Assembly (NCBI RefSeq): GCF_002153425.1 | Contig: NZ_KZ119600.1 | Location: forward strand, 3,745,743-3,809,742 | Direction of reading: 5' to 3' | Source of the DNA: Litchfieldia alkalitelluris | Lineage (GTDB): Bacteria; Bacillota; Bacilli; Bacillales; Salisediminibacteriaceae | Length of the DNA stretch: 64,000 bases | Made by a program: the position numbers and the translations under genes | Shown here: positions 8,605 to 16,622 of the stretch, one piece after another | Layout of the letters: every line of letters begins with the position of its first letter | How positions within the stretch are numbered: position 1 is the first letter of the stretch | Notes under the pieces: generated by a model | The model's database searches: none | Told to the model about the DNA's origin: nothing | The model's input: only the letters and a program-made list of their open reading frames with translations

Positions 8605-10335
8605 TCACTCCCCCTTCCTTTCTTCACGCAACTCCGCCTCTCCAAGCTTGTTCATTTCTTTGATGTGCCGCACCGCTTTCACCATTTCCTCCGTCTTCCC
8701 ATAGTGAAAAAACACCACATCTCCCCTCGGGCAATCAGGACTCCTTCCAGCCCTTCCCGAGATTTGAACAAGAGCCGACTCCGTAAAAATCCGATCCTCT
8801 GCCCCTACCACTCCCACTTGCACATCCTTTACCGTCACTCCACGCTCCAAAATCGTTGTGGTAACGAGCACCCTTGTAACGCCCTTTCGAAACTGCATTA
8901 CCTTTTCTCTCCGATCCGGATCGGAAGAGTGGACAGATTCTATTTCTGTTCTGAGCTCTTTTTCCAAAGCGTTCATTACTTTTTCAATTATCGCCACGCT
9001 CGGGATAAAAAGAAAAATTTGCTTTCTACTGGCGAGGTGGCCTTCCAACCACTTTCGAAGGGGAACTGGCAGTGACTTCCGCTCCAACTGTTTTTTCCAT
9101 TGTCCAACCCACTGGAATCTTGGCTCGGGTAATGGGTGCTTATGGTATCTCCTTGCCACCTTCACGGATAGAATTTCTCCCTTTTCAGCAGCCCGCTTCA
9201 TTTTTTCATCAGGCGTAGCAGATACGAAAACAGTGAGACTCCTGTTGTGCTTCGCCTTATCGACGCCGTACCGCAACTTCCGGTCTGCCGTATATGGAAA
9301 TGCGTCCACCTCATCAATGATCACAATGTCAAACGCTTTGTGAAATCGTAACACTTGGTGGGTCGTGCTGATGATGAGCTCCCCTTGCGCAAAACGATTT
9401 TCCGCACCTCCATAAAGTGCCTGCACGTTTGTTTTTGGGAATGCTTCCTTAAAACGAGGCTCTAGCTCCAGCACCACGTCCGTTCTTGGTGTGGCAATGA
9501 GGACGTTCAAGCCTGCATTCAGTGCCAGTTGAATCCCGTAAAACAACATTTCCGTCTTCCCTGCGCCACAAACTGCCCAGGATAAAAACGTGTCCTTCTC
9601 GTTTGTACCTTGCAGAAATGCTTCAATCGTTTGGCACAACTTATCCGACGCCTTCTGTTGAAAAAAGGATAACGTTCCACTCCACGCCATCTCGTGAACG
9701 TGTGGTCGGTTCTCCCGTTCACCACCTACCTCGTGAACAGGAGAACCGTCCCGCTGTTCACAAAGCGGGGTGCACGTGGACACTTTGCCCATCATCAAAC
9801 AACTACGACAATAAGTGCATTTTTCTTTGCAACGATAACAATCGTGAGTTCCAAATAAAAATGGATCACGATTACCGCACCGCTTGCATTGTAACTGACC
9901 TCCTTCCCCCGATCCTTTTTCCTTACCTTTCATCACTCCAGGTGAATAACTCACAAATCCATGACAAGCATGAACATGAATTTCTTCCATGGAAAAGGGG
10001 ATTTCATCAAATAGAAGCTGTCGTTTTTTAATGATGGAGACGAGTTCTGAGTTGTTCTGGAAGTTATGATTAGGGGGTGGAAAATAGAAGTTAATTCCCT
10101 CTGAAGCTAGTTTAAAAATAGTTTTGGAGTTCTTTTTTTGAATGGTAGGTTCTGAGTACAGAGGGTGGAGTGCAAGTTCACTGTGTGACGGAAATTCTGG
10201 TAACAGCCAAACTTCATTGTCCTGGAAATTGATAGTTGTGTAGGGTAGAAGATGGTTAGTGGAGGTTAAATCTCGATGGGTGTGTTTGTTTTTGAGATAC
10301 TCTATTTCAGATAGGTTTAGAGTGTAGAAGCGCAT
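8605..10335 (-). CDS. comFA: ComFA, DNA-uptake helicase, with a REP-derived insertion
   Basis: ComFA is a DEAD-box ATPase on the inner face of the membrane that helps pull transforming single-stranded DNA into the cell. Visible motifs are: a four-cysteine zinc finger (CKRCGNRDPFLFGTHDCYRC ... CTYCRSC, about residues 150-182), Walker A GAGKTE (about 258), DEVD (about 341), SATP (about 372) and helicase motif VI QISGRAGR (about 530). Between CTPL and MAWSGTLSFFQQ, about 24 residues (CEQRDGSPVHEVGGERENRP ...) come from an in-frame inverted repeat at 9694-9761. GGAG precedes the ATG, and the hairpin at 10368-10434 lies just upstream. Whether the insertion is tolerated cannot be judged from sequence. 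Confidence 0.94.
   Translation of the reverse strand: MRFYTLNLSEIEYLKNKHTHRDLTSTNHLLPYTTINFQDNEVWLLPEFPSHSELALHPLYSEPTIQKKNSKTIFKLASEGINFYFPPPNHNFQNNSELVSIIKKRQLLFDEIPFSMEEIHVHACHGFVSYSPGVMKGKEKGSGEGGQLQCKRCGNRDPFLFGTHDCYRCKEKCTYCRSCLMMGKVSTCTPLCEQRDGSPVHEVGGERENRPHVHEMAWSGTLSFFQQKASDKLCQTIEAFLQGTNEKDTFLSWAVCGAGKTEMLFYGIQLALNAGLNVLIATPRTDVVLELEPRFKEAFPKTNVQALYGGAENRFAQGELIISTTHQVLRFHKAFDIVIIDEVDAFPYTADRKLRYGVDKAKHNRSLTVFVSATPDEKMKRAAEKGEILSVKVARRYHKHPLPEPRFQWVGQWKKQLERKSLPVPLRKWLEGHLASRKQIFLFIPSVAIIEKVMNALEKELRTEIESVHSSDPDRREKVMQFRKGVTRVLVTTTILERGVTVKDVQVGVVGAEDRIFTESALVQISGRAGRSPDCPRGDVVFFHYGKTEEMVKAVRHIKEMNKLGEAELREERKGE
9694..9761. repeat. REP-like inverted repeat inserted within comFA
   Basis: Arms at 9694-9722 and 9733-9761 are 29-bp imperfect inverted repeats around a 10-base loop. 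Both read GTGAAC ... CGGTTCTCC ... GTTCAC on their respective strands. The CGGTTCT core with GTTCAC is shared with the hairpin at 10368-10434. It keeps the comFA frame open and adds a short, low-complexity peptide. Confidence 0.8.
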
Positions 10336-10367
10336 AGGGGGTGCTCCTTTCAGTTTGGGGGTTTGTA

Positions 10368-10434
10368 AACACGGGGACGGTTCTTGCGTTCACAAGGGAA
10401 ACGAAACCGTGAACGCAAGAACCGTCCCCGTGTT
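10368..10434. repeat. 26-bp perfect inverted repeat (REP-like hairpin) upstream of comFA
   Basis: Arms 10368-10393 and 10409-10434 are perfectly complementary over 26 bp around a 15-base loop. The left arm starts AACACGGGGACGGTTCTTG and ends in GTTCAC. The GGGGACGGTTCT core resembles dispersed REP-type hairpins known from Firmicutes. It lies between degV and the comFA start, so it falls in the comFA promoter or leader and could also end degV transcripts. Confidence 0.85.
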
Positions 10435-10501
10435 CAAAAGAGGTAGGAGGACAGTGAGAAAATTTACACGTTCCGCTCATTGCCTCCACAGTATTAAAAA
10501 T

Positions 10502-11347
10502 CTATAGTTTTACCCAGCCGATTCCCATACTTCCTTCTCCAAGGTGGGTTCCGATCACTGGGCCAAAATAGCTCACGTCAATTTGGCTGTCAGGGTACTG
10601 ATCTCGTAAGTCAGTTGCAAGTAAGTCCGCTTTGTCTTGGCGATTTGCATGGATAACAGTAATTTTTAACGGGTGTTTCTTCGCGTCTTCATCTAGCATG
10701 CTCAAGATTTTACCCATCGCTTTCTTCTCCGTACGAACTTTCTCGTAAGGTACAATCACCTTGTTTTCAAAATGCAAAACCGGTTTTATTTGCAATAGGC
10801 TTCCAACGATCAACTGTGCACCGTTCAGTCTCCCACCACGGTGTAAGTGGCTCAAGTCATCAGCCATAAAGTATGCTCGCGTATTGGCTTTCATTTCATC
10901 AAGCTTCTTCAGAATAGATTCACTTGTCTCACCAGCTGCCGCCAATTCTGCTGCCTTTAAGACAAAAAATCCTTGCACCATACAGCTAATTTCTGAGTCA
11001 AAAACGTGGACCTTTATGTCATCAACCATATTTCCAGCAGCTACAGCAGTTTGGAACGTCCCACTAATCCCGCTAGAAAGAGTAATGACAATCGCTTCGT
11101 CATATCCTTCCTTCGCTAATTCCTGATACTTTTCTTCGAATAGACCTATGGCAGGTTGGGAAGTCGTCGGCAGATCTTCTTTTGCCTTCATTTCTTCGTA
11201 AAACTGTTCTGCTGTTATTTCTTGCTCTTCTTTATACGCTTCTTCACCAAAAACAACGTTGAGTGGCACCATCGAGATGTTTTTGGCTTCTCTCGTTTCT
11301 TTCGGTATGTAAGCTGTACTATCAGTTATGATTGCAATTTTACTCAT
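10502..11347 (-). CDS. degV: DegV-family fatty-acid-binding protein
   Basis: DegV proteins bind fatty acids; several relatives (FakB) deliver them to the kinase FakA for phosphorylation. The 281-residue sequence has the family motifs TDSTAYIPKE (residues 8-17), TTSQPAIGLFEEKY (about 61-74), ITLSSGISGTFQTA (about 87-100) and the DLSHLHRGGRLNG loop (about 163). Gene order comFA-degV-degU matches B. subtilis, except for the 2 kb of repeats between degV and degU. The ribosome site is weak (GAAGAAGTGTG). Which ligand or kinase partner it uses cannot be seen here. Confidence 0.93.
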   Translation of the reverse strand: MSKIAIITDSTAYIPKETREAKNISMVPLNVVFGEEAYKEEQEITAEQFYEEMKAKEDLPTTSQPAIGLFEEKYQELAKEGYDEAIVITLSSGISGTFQTAVAAGNMVDDIKVHVFDSEISCMVQGFFVLKAAELAAAGETSESILKKLDEMKANTRAYFMADDLSHLHRGGRLNGAQLIVGSLLQIKPVLHFENKVIVPYEKVRTEKKAMGKILSMLDEDAKKHPLKITVIHANRQDKADLLATDLRDQYPDSQIDVSYFGPVIGTHLGEGSMGIGWVKL

Positions 11348-11890
11348 AAATTTTCACACTTCTTCCGTTTAAATTTCAATTAACAATGTTTGTGGTGTTG
11401 CCTCTTTTTCTTTTCTAATGATGTTATTTGATTGTATGTAAATAAAAGATAATAATCCACTTTCTTGCATTGAATATTTTTTCCATTTTCGTTTCATGGG
11501 TGAAGAAAGAAATGATAGTGCAGTGGTAATTTCAGTTTCTAGTAATTGTGGACGTTTCATTTGTCGTCAAATTCTTTTTGACATGTGGTAAAAACTAATA
11601 TCTCTACTATTAAATTTCTTTGGTCACTTATAATTCATAGTATCAAGTTTGCTAGCGGTTTGTCTATTGTTTCCATTTAAATCACATAATTTTACTAGAA
11701 TTGGGTTTGGTGAGGAGTGAGTTCGGGGCTTTAATAGAATAGGGTCGGATTGTAATTAGCCAATACTAAATAAACGCCTTTATTTTGTTGCTCTGGATCT
11801 GGGGCTGGGGCTGAGGCTTTGTCGTATTCTTTGTATTGCGATATAGATTCGTGGCACTTGAAAACTTTACCGTATTCCATCTAATTACGA
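11348..11890. other. Intergenic stretch without a recognisable gene
   Basis: AT-rich DNA upstream of degV. A 63-codon minus-strand frame (11369-11560) has no ribosome site and no recognisable sequence features, and I do not call it. A short G-rich run (CTGGGGCTGGGGCTGAGG, near 11800) precedes the repeat arrays. No clear promoter or RNA gene seen. Confidence 0.5.
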
Positions 11891-11892
11891 AA

Positions 11893-12530
11893 ATGAAGAC
11901 TCAAATTGCTTCACTAATATTCAGTCCCCATTCTGCGAAAATGCGGACTCAAGTCGCTTCACTCCCTCATTTCAGTCCGCATTTCTGGAAAATGCGGACT
12001 CAAATCGCTCCACTCACTCATTTCAGTCCGCATTTCTGGAAAATGCGGACTCAAATCGCTCCACTCACTCATTTCAGTCCGCATTTCTGGAAAATGCGGA
12101 CTCAAATTGCTTCACTTCCTCTTTTCAGTCCGCATTTCTGGAAAATGCAGACTCAAGTCGCTTCACTTCCTCTTTTCAGTCCTCATTTCTGGAAAATGCG
12201 GACTCAAGTCGCTCCACTCCCTCATTTCAGTCCGCATTTCTGGAAAATGCGGACTCAAGTCGCTCCACTCCCTCATTTCAGTCCACAATTCTGGAAAATG
12301 TTGACTCAAATCGCTTCACTTCCTCTTTTCAGTCCACATTTCTTGAAAATGCGGACTCAAATCGCTTCACTTCCTCTTTTCAGTCCACATTTCTTGAAAA
12401 TGCGGACTCAAATTGCTTCACTTCCTCTTTTGAGTCCACATTTCTGGAAAATGCGGACTCAAATCGCCCCACTCCCTCATTTCAGTCCTCATTTCTGGAA
12501 AATGTGGACTCAAGTCGCTCCACTTCTATT
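11893..12530. repeat. Array B: 51-bp tandem hairpin repeats
   Basis: ATGCGGACT-type starts lie at 11893, 11941 and then every 51 bp to 12502, giving about 13 units. The right arm AGTCCGCATTT and the left arm of the next unit AAATGCGGACT are perfect 11-bp inverted repeats separated by only about 5 bases (CTGGA), so each junction can form a tight hairpin. The other 24 bases (CAAATCGCTTCACTTCCTC type) vary more. Because 51 is a multiple of three, one frame stays open and reads as a 17-residue repeat (MRTQIASLPLFSPHFWK), but it starts at a TTG without a ribosome site and runs into array C. Confidence 0.95.
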
Positions 12531-12532
12531 AC

Positions 12533-13151
12533 CGACAGATTGGATCCTCCAAATCGTAAATCTGTCGATAAGAGCTAGGACTACCGACAGATTGGATCCT
12601 CCAAAACGCAAATCTGTCGATAAGAGCTAGGACTACCGACAGATTGATCCTATAAAATCGCAAATCTGTCGATAAGAGCTGGGATTAACGACAGATTTGA
12701 TACTCAAAAACGCAAATCTGTCGATAAGAGCTAGGACTACCGACAGATTGATCCTATAAAATCGCAAATCTGTCGATAAGAGCTAGGATTACCGACAGAT
12801 TGATCCTATAAAATCGCAAATCTGTCGATAAGAGCTGGGATTACCGTCAGTTTTGATCCTCCAAATCGCAAATCTGTCGATAAGAGCTGGGATTACCGAC
12901 AGTTTTGACCCTCCAATACGAAAATCTGTCGATAAGAGCTAGAATTACCGACAGATTTGCTCCTCGAAAACGCAAATCTGTCGATAAGAACAAGGATTAC
13001 CGACAGTTTTGATCCTCGAAAACGAAAATCTGTCGATAAGAACAAGGATTAACGACAGATTTGATACTCGAAAACGAAAATCTGTCGATTAGAGCTTGGA
13101 TTACCGACAGATTCGATCCTCGACTACGAAAATCTGTCGATATGAGCTAGG
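12533..13151. repeat. Array C: 52-bp tandem hairpin repeats
   Basis: CGACAG sites (one reads CGTCAG) lie at exact 52-bp steps from 12533 to 13105, giving 12 units. Each unit has 9-bp arms CGACAGATT and AATCTGTCG, spaced 17 bases both within and between units, so arms alternate every 26 bp. The spacers read GATCCTATAAAATCGCA and ATAAGAGCTAGGATTAC with variation. Sequence is unrelated to arrays A, B and D. A single array-B unit follows directly at about 13157-13199. Confidence 0.95.
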
Positions 13152-13156
13152 ACAGA

Positions 13157-13199
13157 GGACTCAAATTGCTCCACTCCCTCATTTCAGTCCGCATTCTGA
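13157..13199. repeat. Isolated array-B unit beyond array C
   Basis: GGACTCAAATTGCTCCACTC with AGTCCGCATT downstream is a near-complete copy of the array-B unit, cut off from the rest of B by the 12 units of array C. The order B, C, B implies that C was inserted in, or grew within, array B. Confidence 0.85.
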
Positions 13200-13334
13200 T
13201 TTCGAATAGGAAGCCATTTATAAACACCTAAAAAAACTGACGACTTATATAAATTTCCACCTAAAAAAGCCACCGACATTATAATAATGCCAGCAGCTTG
13301 CTTCCCAGTTTAGTCCATCATAACCAAACAGTCT

Positions 13335-14036
13335 TTAATTCACCTTCACCCAACCATTTTTGATTGCTTCCACAACAGCTTGGGTACGGTCGTTCATGTT
13401 CATTTTTTGTAAGATGTTACTTACATGGTTTTTAACTGTCTTTTCACTAATATATAGTGCGTCACCAATGGCACGATTACTCTTCCCATCTGTCATCAGT
13501 TGGAGAACTTCGCATTCTCTTTTTGTTAGTAAATGAAGAGGTCTGCGATATTCCACTTCACGGAAGCCAATCTCCGTTTCAGGCTTATCATCATTGGCTA
13601 AACGGCGATATTCGCTGATGAGGTTGTAAGTTACTTTTGGGTGTATGTATGCGCCGCCCTCACCCACTACTTTTACAGCCTCGATCAGTGCGTCAGTATC
13701 CATTTCCTTAAGCAAGTAACCAGAAGCCCCTGTTTTTAAAACATGTGTTACGTAAGACTCATCATCATGAATAGAAAGAATTAGCACTTTTACTTTAGGG
13801 AAAGTTTCCACTAATTTTTTCGTCGCCTCCACACCATTCACGTTAGGCATGTTAATATCCATTAACACAACATCTGGCTGATAGTTTCGTACGATATCTA
13901 TCACAACTTCTCCATCGCTTCCTTCTGCAACGACTTCAAAGCTTGGTTCCATCGCCAAAATCCTTTTGACCCCTTCCCTAAAAAGTTGGTGGTCATCAAT
14001 TAATACGATCCTAATTGGATTTTCTACTTCACTCAT
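13335..14036 (-). CDS. degU: Response regulator DegU
   Basis: NarL/LuxR-type regulator that controls exoenzymes, competence, motility and biofilm genes, phosphorylated by DegS. The receiver has [14 protein letters not shown], the phospho-acceptor in [13 protein letters not shown] (about residue 56) and the later [11 protein letters not shown] segment. The C-terminal helix-turn-helix reads [18 protein letters not shown] and [14 protein letters not shown] (about residues 168-215). Length 233 is close to B. subtilis DegU (229). GGAGGAG precedes the ATG. It is separated from degS by 278 bases, more than usual. Confidence 0.97.
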   Translation of the reverse strand: MSEVENPIRIVLIDDHQLFREGVKRILAMEPSFEVVAEGSDGEVVIDIVRNYQPDVVLMDINMPNVNGVEATKKLVETFPKVKVLILSIHDDESYVTHVLKTGASGYLLKEMDTDALIEAVKVVGEGGAYIHPKVTYNLISEYRRLANDDKPETEIGFREVEYRRPLHLLTKRECEVLQLMTDGKSNRAIGDALYISEKTVKNHVSNILQKMNMNDRTQAVVEAIKNGWVKVN

Positions 14037-14195
14037 TGTTTTCTCCTCCTCCAGGATTTGCTCCCTTGACCTGAATATTCTCTTTTTATTTACAGCATTT
14101 TTCGTAAAATTATTGCTTCCTTTTTATTATGGCAAGTCCCATCATTAGATCATCTACATCTATTTTTAAAGTACCCATTATTATTATAAAGCATT

Positions 14196-14318
14196 TTAGA
14201 AAAATACTTTTGTTTTCCAATAAATTAAGTAATTTTTTCCTGTACCTCTATCATCATTAAGAATCGTGTTCATGTAAATACGACGATACTCTTCAATTAT
14301 ACCATTCTTTCTACTCAT
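14196..14318 (-). CDS. Possible 40-residue ORF translationally coupled to degS
   Basis: The ATGA overlap at the degS stop opens a 40-codon frame beginning MSRKNGIIEEYRRIYMN and ending YWKTKVFF. It fills part of the unusually long degS-degU gap. The only ribosome-site candidate is GTGGG, 5 bases upstream inside degS. The composition is charged and has no membrane segment. I do not recognise it and it could be chance. Confidence 0.22.
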   Translation of the reverse strand: MSRKNGIIEEYRRIYMNTILNDDRGTGKNYLIYWKTKVFF

Positions 14319-15448
14319 TTTTTCCCACTAATAGGGATTTGGACCATGAGTAAAGTCCCACGCCCTGGCTTTGAATCGATGGTCAATTGACCGTCTAACA
14401 TATTCACTCTTTCACGCATTCCCATTAACCCGAAGGATCCTTCCTTTTTCACTTCTGGGTCAAAACCTCGCCCATCATCCTTAATAATGGCAATAGCTTT
14501 CGTTGGCTTTAGCTCCATCTTCACAACCACCTCAGACGGCGATGCATGCTTATATGCATTTTGAACAGCCTCTTGTACGAATCTAAATAACGCAATTTCC
14601 ATTTCTGATGGGAGGCGGATTTCCTTACCTAAGTTTTTAAAACTCACGTTCATTCCTGTTCGTTCTTCAATGTTCCTTAAGTACTTTGCCAATGTCGGCA
14701 CCAACCCTAAATCATCTAACGCCATCGGTCGCAAGTCATATATAATGCGGCGCACTTCCGATAATGATTCCTTCACCATTTCACGAAGATCCTGGATTTC
14801 CTTTAAGGCTTCCTGGACACCGTGTTCGTTATATACTCGCTCTACCAACTCTGACCTTAGCATGACATTCGCCATCATTTGTGCAGGACCATCATGAATT
14901 TCGCGGGAAAGTCGCTTTCTCTCTTCTTCTTGGGCCTCAATAATCTTCAAGCCAAATTTCTGCATTTCGACAGCGTCTGCCACCATCTCCGTCACTTGTT
15001 TTAAGTCACCAGTTAAATAATTTATGACGACATTAATTTGACTGACGAGGGCCTCCGCTCTGTCGATTGTATCCTTCAGCTTCATCAGGCGTCTTTCAAT
15101 GTTATCTCGCCGTTCTCGTAGCTGTTTTTCCTCTTGCCTCAAAACTGCAAGCTGAACTTGATAATCATTTGCTTGTTCGTAAGCAGATCTCACTTCCTCA
15201 TCCGTATAATTCGCAAAGTGCTTGCTTACTTCAGCAAGTCTATTTCTAGCAAATCTTGAATGGACTTCCATGCGTTCCGTTTTCTCAATAATATTAATGA
15301 CACTATTTTGAACGAGAGTTAAATCTGCCTTAAGCTGACTGTACTCAGACCTTGATTCTTCCCCTATTTCAAAAATCTTTTCTTTGCTGTCCCCAACGGT
15401 TTCCATCATTTTTTGTAATATGTCTTGAATGGAGTTACCAGAAGCCAT
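14315..15448 (-). CDS. degS: Sensor histidine kinase DegS
   Basis: Cytosolic two-component kinase partner of DegU. The N-terminal half is a long coiled coil (DegS sensory domain). The HisKA_3 motif is LSREIHDGPAQMMANVMLRS (His at about residue 187) and the ATPase domain has DDGRGFDPEVKKEGSFGLMG followed by MRERVNMLDG. I start it at the ATG at 15448, 7 bases after GGGGAG; a frame extension to 15469 has no such site. The resulting length of 377 is close to B. subtilis DegS (385). It is divergent from yvyE across a 390-base region with a perfect palindrome. Confidence 0.96.
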   Translation of the reverse strand: MASGNSIQDILQKMMETVGDSKEKIFEIGEESRSEYSQLKADLTLVQNSVINIIEKTERMEVHSRFARNRLAEVSKHFANYTDEEVRSAYEQANDYQVQLAVLRQEEKQLRERRDNIERRLMKLKDTIDRAEALVSQINVVINYLTGDLKQVTEMVADAVEMQKFGLKIIEAQEEERKRLSREIHDGPAQMMANVMLRSELVERVYNEHGVQEALKEIQDLREMVKESLSEVRRIIYDLRPMALDDLGLVPTLAKYLRNIEERTGMNVSFKNLGKEIRLPSEMEIALFRFVQEAVQNAYKHASPSEVVVKMELKPTKAIAIIKDDGRGFDPEVKKEGSFGLMGMRERVNMLDGQLTIDSKPGRGTLLMVQIPISGKK

Positions 15449-15751
15449 ATGTAGTCTCCCCACTTTCATTCTATTTCCTATTATCTACGTAATGGATGAC
15501 CGTGTTGTTTGTAAAAAGCAAGCGAGGTCTCTACACCATTCGTTTTATCTCCCCAGTTTATGGGGGAATATTTGATAATTGGAGAAAAACATTTCAAATA
15601 AACAGACCTTTCAAACTATAGACGTATTTTACAATAATCTTGGTTCGTTGTCGTATTATTTATATTAATATTTCATTAATTCTCTTTCTTGAGGAGAAAT
15701 CCCTCCTATATTATGGAATTAACTTGAAATAATCGTTCGCTAAATGAGTTC

Positions 15752-15795
15752 GTTACCAGGTAACCGACCGATATATCGGTCGGTTACCTGGTAAC
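15752..15795. promoter_or_regulatory. 44-bp perfect palindrome at the yvyE promoter
   Basis: Positions 15752-15795 are a gap-free 22+22 palindrome whose left half begins GTTACCAGGTAACCGACC. The centre ACCGACCGATAT has the look of operators used by TetR-family repressors. Each arm also holds a smaller GTTACC-AG-GTAAC type palindrome. The right end lies one base before an extended -10 (TGGTATAAT, 15797-15805), so a bound protein would cover the -35 region. Confidence 0.75.
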
Positions 15796-15796
15796 A

Positions 15797-15805
15797 TGGT
15801 ATAAT
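15797..15805 (+). promoter_or_regulatory. Extended -10 element of yvyE
   Basis: TGGTATAAT matches the TG-N-TATAAT extended -10 for sigma-A and is 34 bases before the yvyE start. No good -35 is seen, because the palindrome occupies that place. Confidence 0.55.
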
Positions 15806-15838
15806 AACCACAAATCATTTTTTCAAGGAGAATTTGTC

Positions 15839-16492
15839 ATGCTCTCATCATATTATACAGTGAAAGAAAATAAAAACGGAGATCACGGTATTCACGAGAT
15901 CGTTATACAGAAGTCTCGTTTTATTGCTCACATTAAACGAGTTACTTCAGAGGAAGATGCCCAAGCATTTATAGAAAAGATAAAAAAGGAGCATTGGAAC
16001 GCAAACCACAATTGCTCCGCCTATATGATTGGGGAAAACGATCAAATTCAAAAAGCTAACGATGATGGAGAACCATCAGGAACAGCAGGTGTTCCCATAT
16101 TAGAAGTACTAAAAAAGCGCCATTTAAAAGATACTGTAGTTGTAATTACAAGGTACTTTGGTGGGATCAAGCTAGGAGCAGGTGGTTTAATCCGTGCATA
16201 TGGCAGTGCTACATCTGAAGGGATTACTGCAAATGGAGTCGTTGAACGGAGGCTTGCACAGCGGTACAAGCTTACGATTGACTATCACTTTCTAGGAAAA
16301 GTGGAGAATGAGCTCCATTCTTCGCCATACATCATTGATAAGATGGATTACGTGGATCAAGTGCAGATCGAAGTCCTTGTGTATGTTGGGGAGGAAGCTA
16401 GCTTTGAGGAGTGGTTTACTAACTTAACTAGTGGCCAAGGTAAGTTGGAAAAAATAAGCGTTCAATATTTAGAAAAGGATATTGGGCAATAA
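15839..16492 (+). CDS. yvyE: YvyE, YigZ/IMPACT-family protein (UPF0029)
   Basis: A 217-residue protein of the conserved YigZ/IMPACT family, implicated by its eukaryotic relatives in translation regulation; the bacterial role is unsettled. Motifs are SRFIAHIKRV (about residues 26-35), HNCSAYMIG with DDGEPSGTAGVPIL (about residues 58-90), and TRYFGGIKLGAGGLIRAYG (about 107-125). The C-terminal part is the UPF0029 extra domain. AAGGAG precedes the ATG. Synteny with degS is the same as in B. subtilis. The palindrome in its promoter suggests repression by an unlinked regulator. Confidence 0.93.
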   Translation: MLSSYYTVKENKNGDHGIHEIVIQKSRFIAHIKRVTSEEDAQAFIEKIKKEHWNANHNCSAYMIGENDQIQKANDDGEPSGTAGVPILEVLKKRHLKDTVVVITRYFGGIKLGAGGLIRAYGSATSEGITANGVVERRLAQRYKLTIDYHFLGKVENELHSSPYIIDKMDYVDQVQIEVLVYVGEEASFEEWFTNLTSGQGKLEKISVQYLEKDIGQ

Positions 16493-16587
16493 AACAAACT
16501 AAAATAATACAAGGACTTGCTTGAGCTTGATGATGACGCAAAAAGTAACCTAATTCCCATCACCTAAGTTTAACCAATGGCAAAAAG

Positions 16588-16622
16588 AAAACTTAGTTCG
16601 TTCTTTCAACGAACTAAGTTTT
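16588..16622. terminator. Bidirectional terminator between yvyE and the PAS protein
   Basis: AAACTTAGTTCGTT and AACGAACTAAGTTT form a 14-bp perfect stem around a short loop, A-rich on the left and T-ending on the right, between convergent genes. It overlaps the last codons of the minus-strand gene. Confidence 0.8.

Noticed and set aside
11369..11560. 63-codon minus-strand ORF upstream of degV
   Set aside because: No ribosome site, no recognisable features, in an AT-rich leader region.
11836..12630. 264-codon ORF with 17-residue repeats (MRTQIASLPLFSPHFWK)
   Set aside because: It is open only because 51 bp is a multiple of three; it begins at a TTG with no ribosome site, and runs from array B into array C. 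Unit differences are not biased to silent positions.
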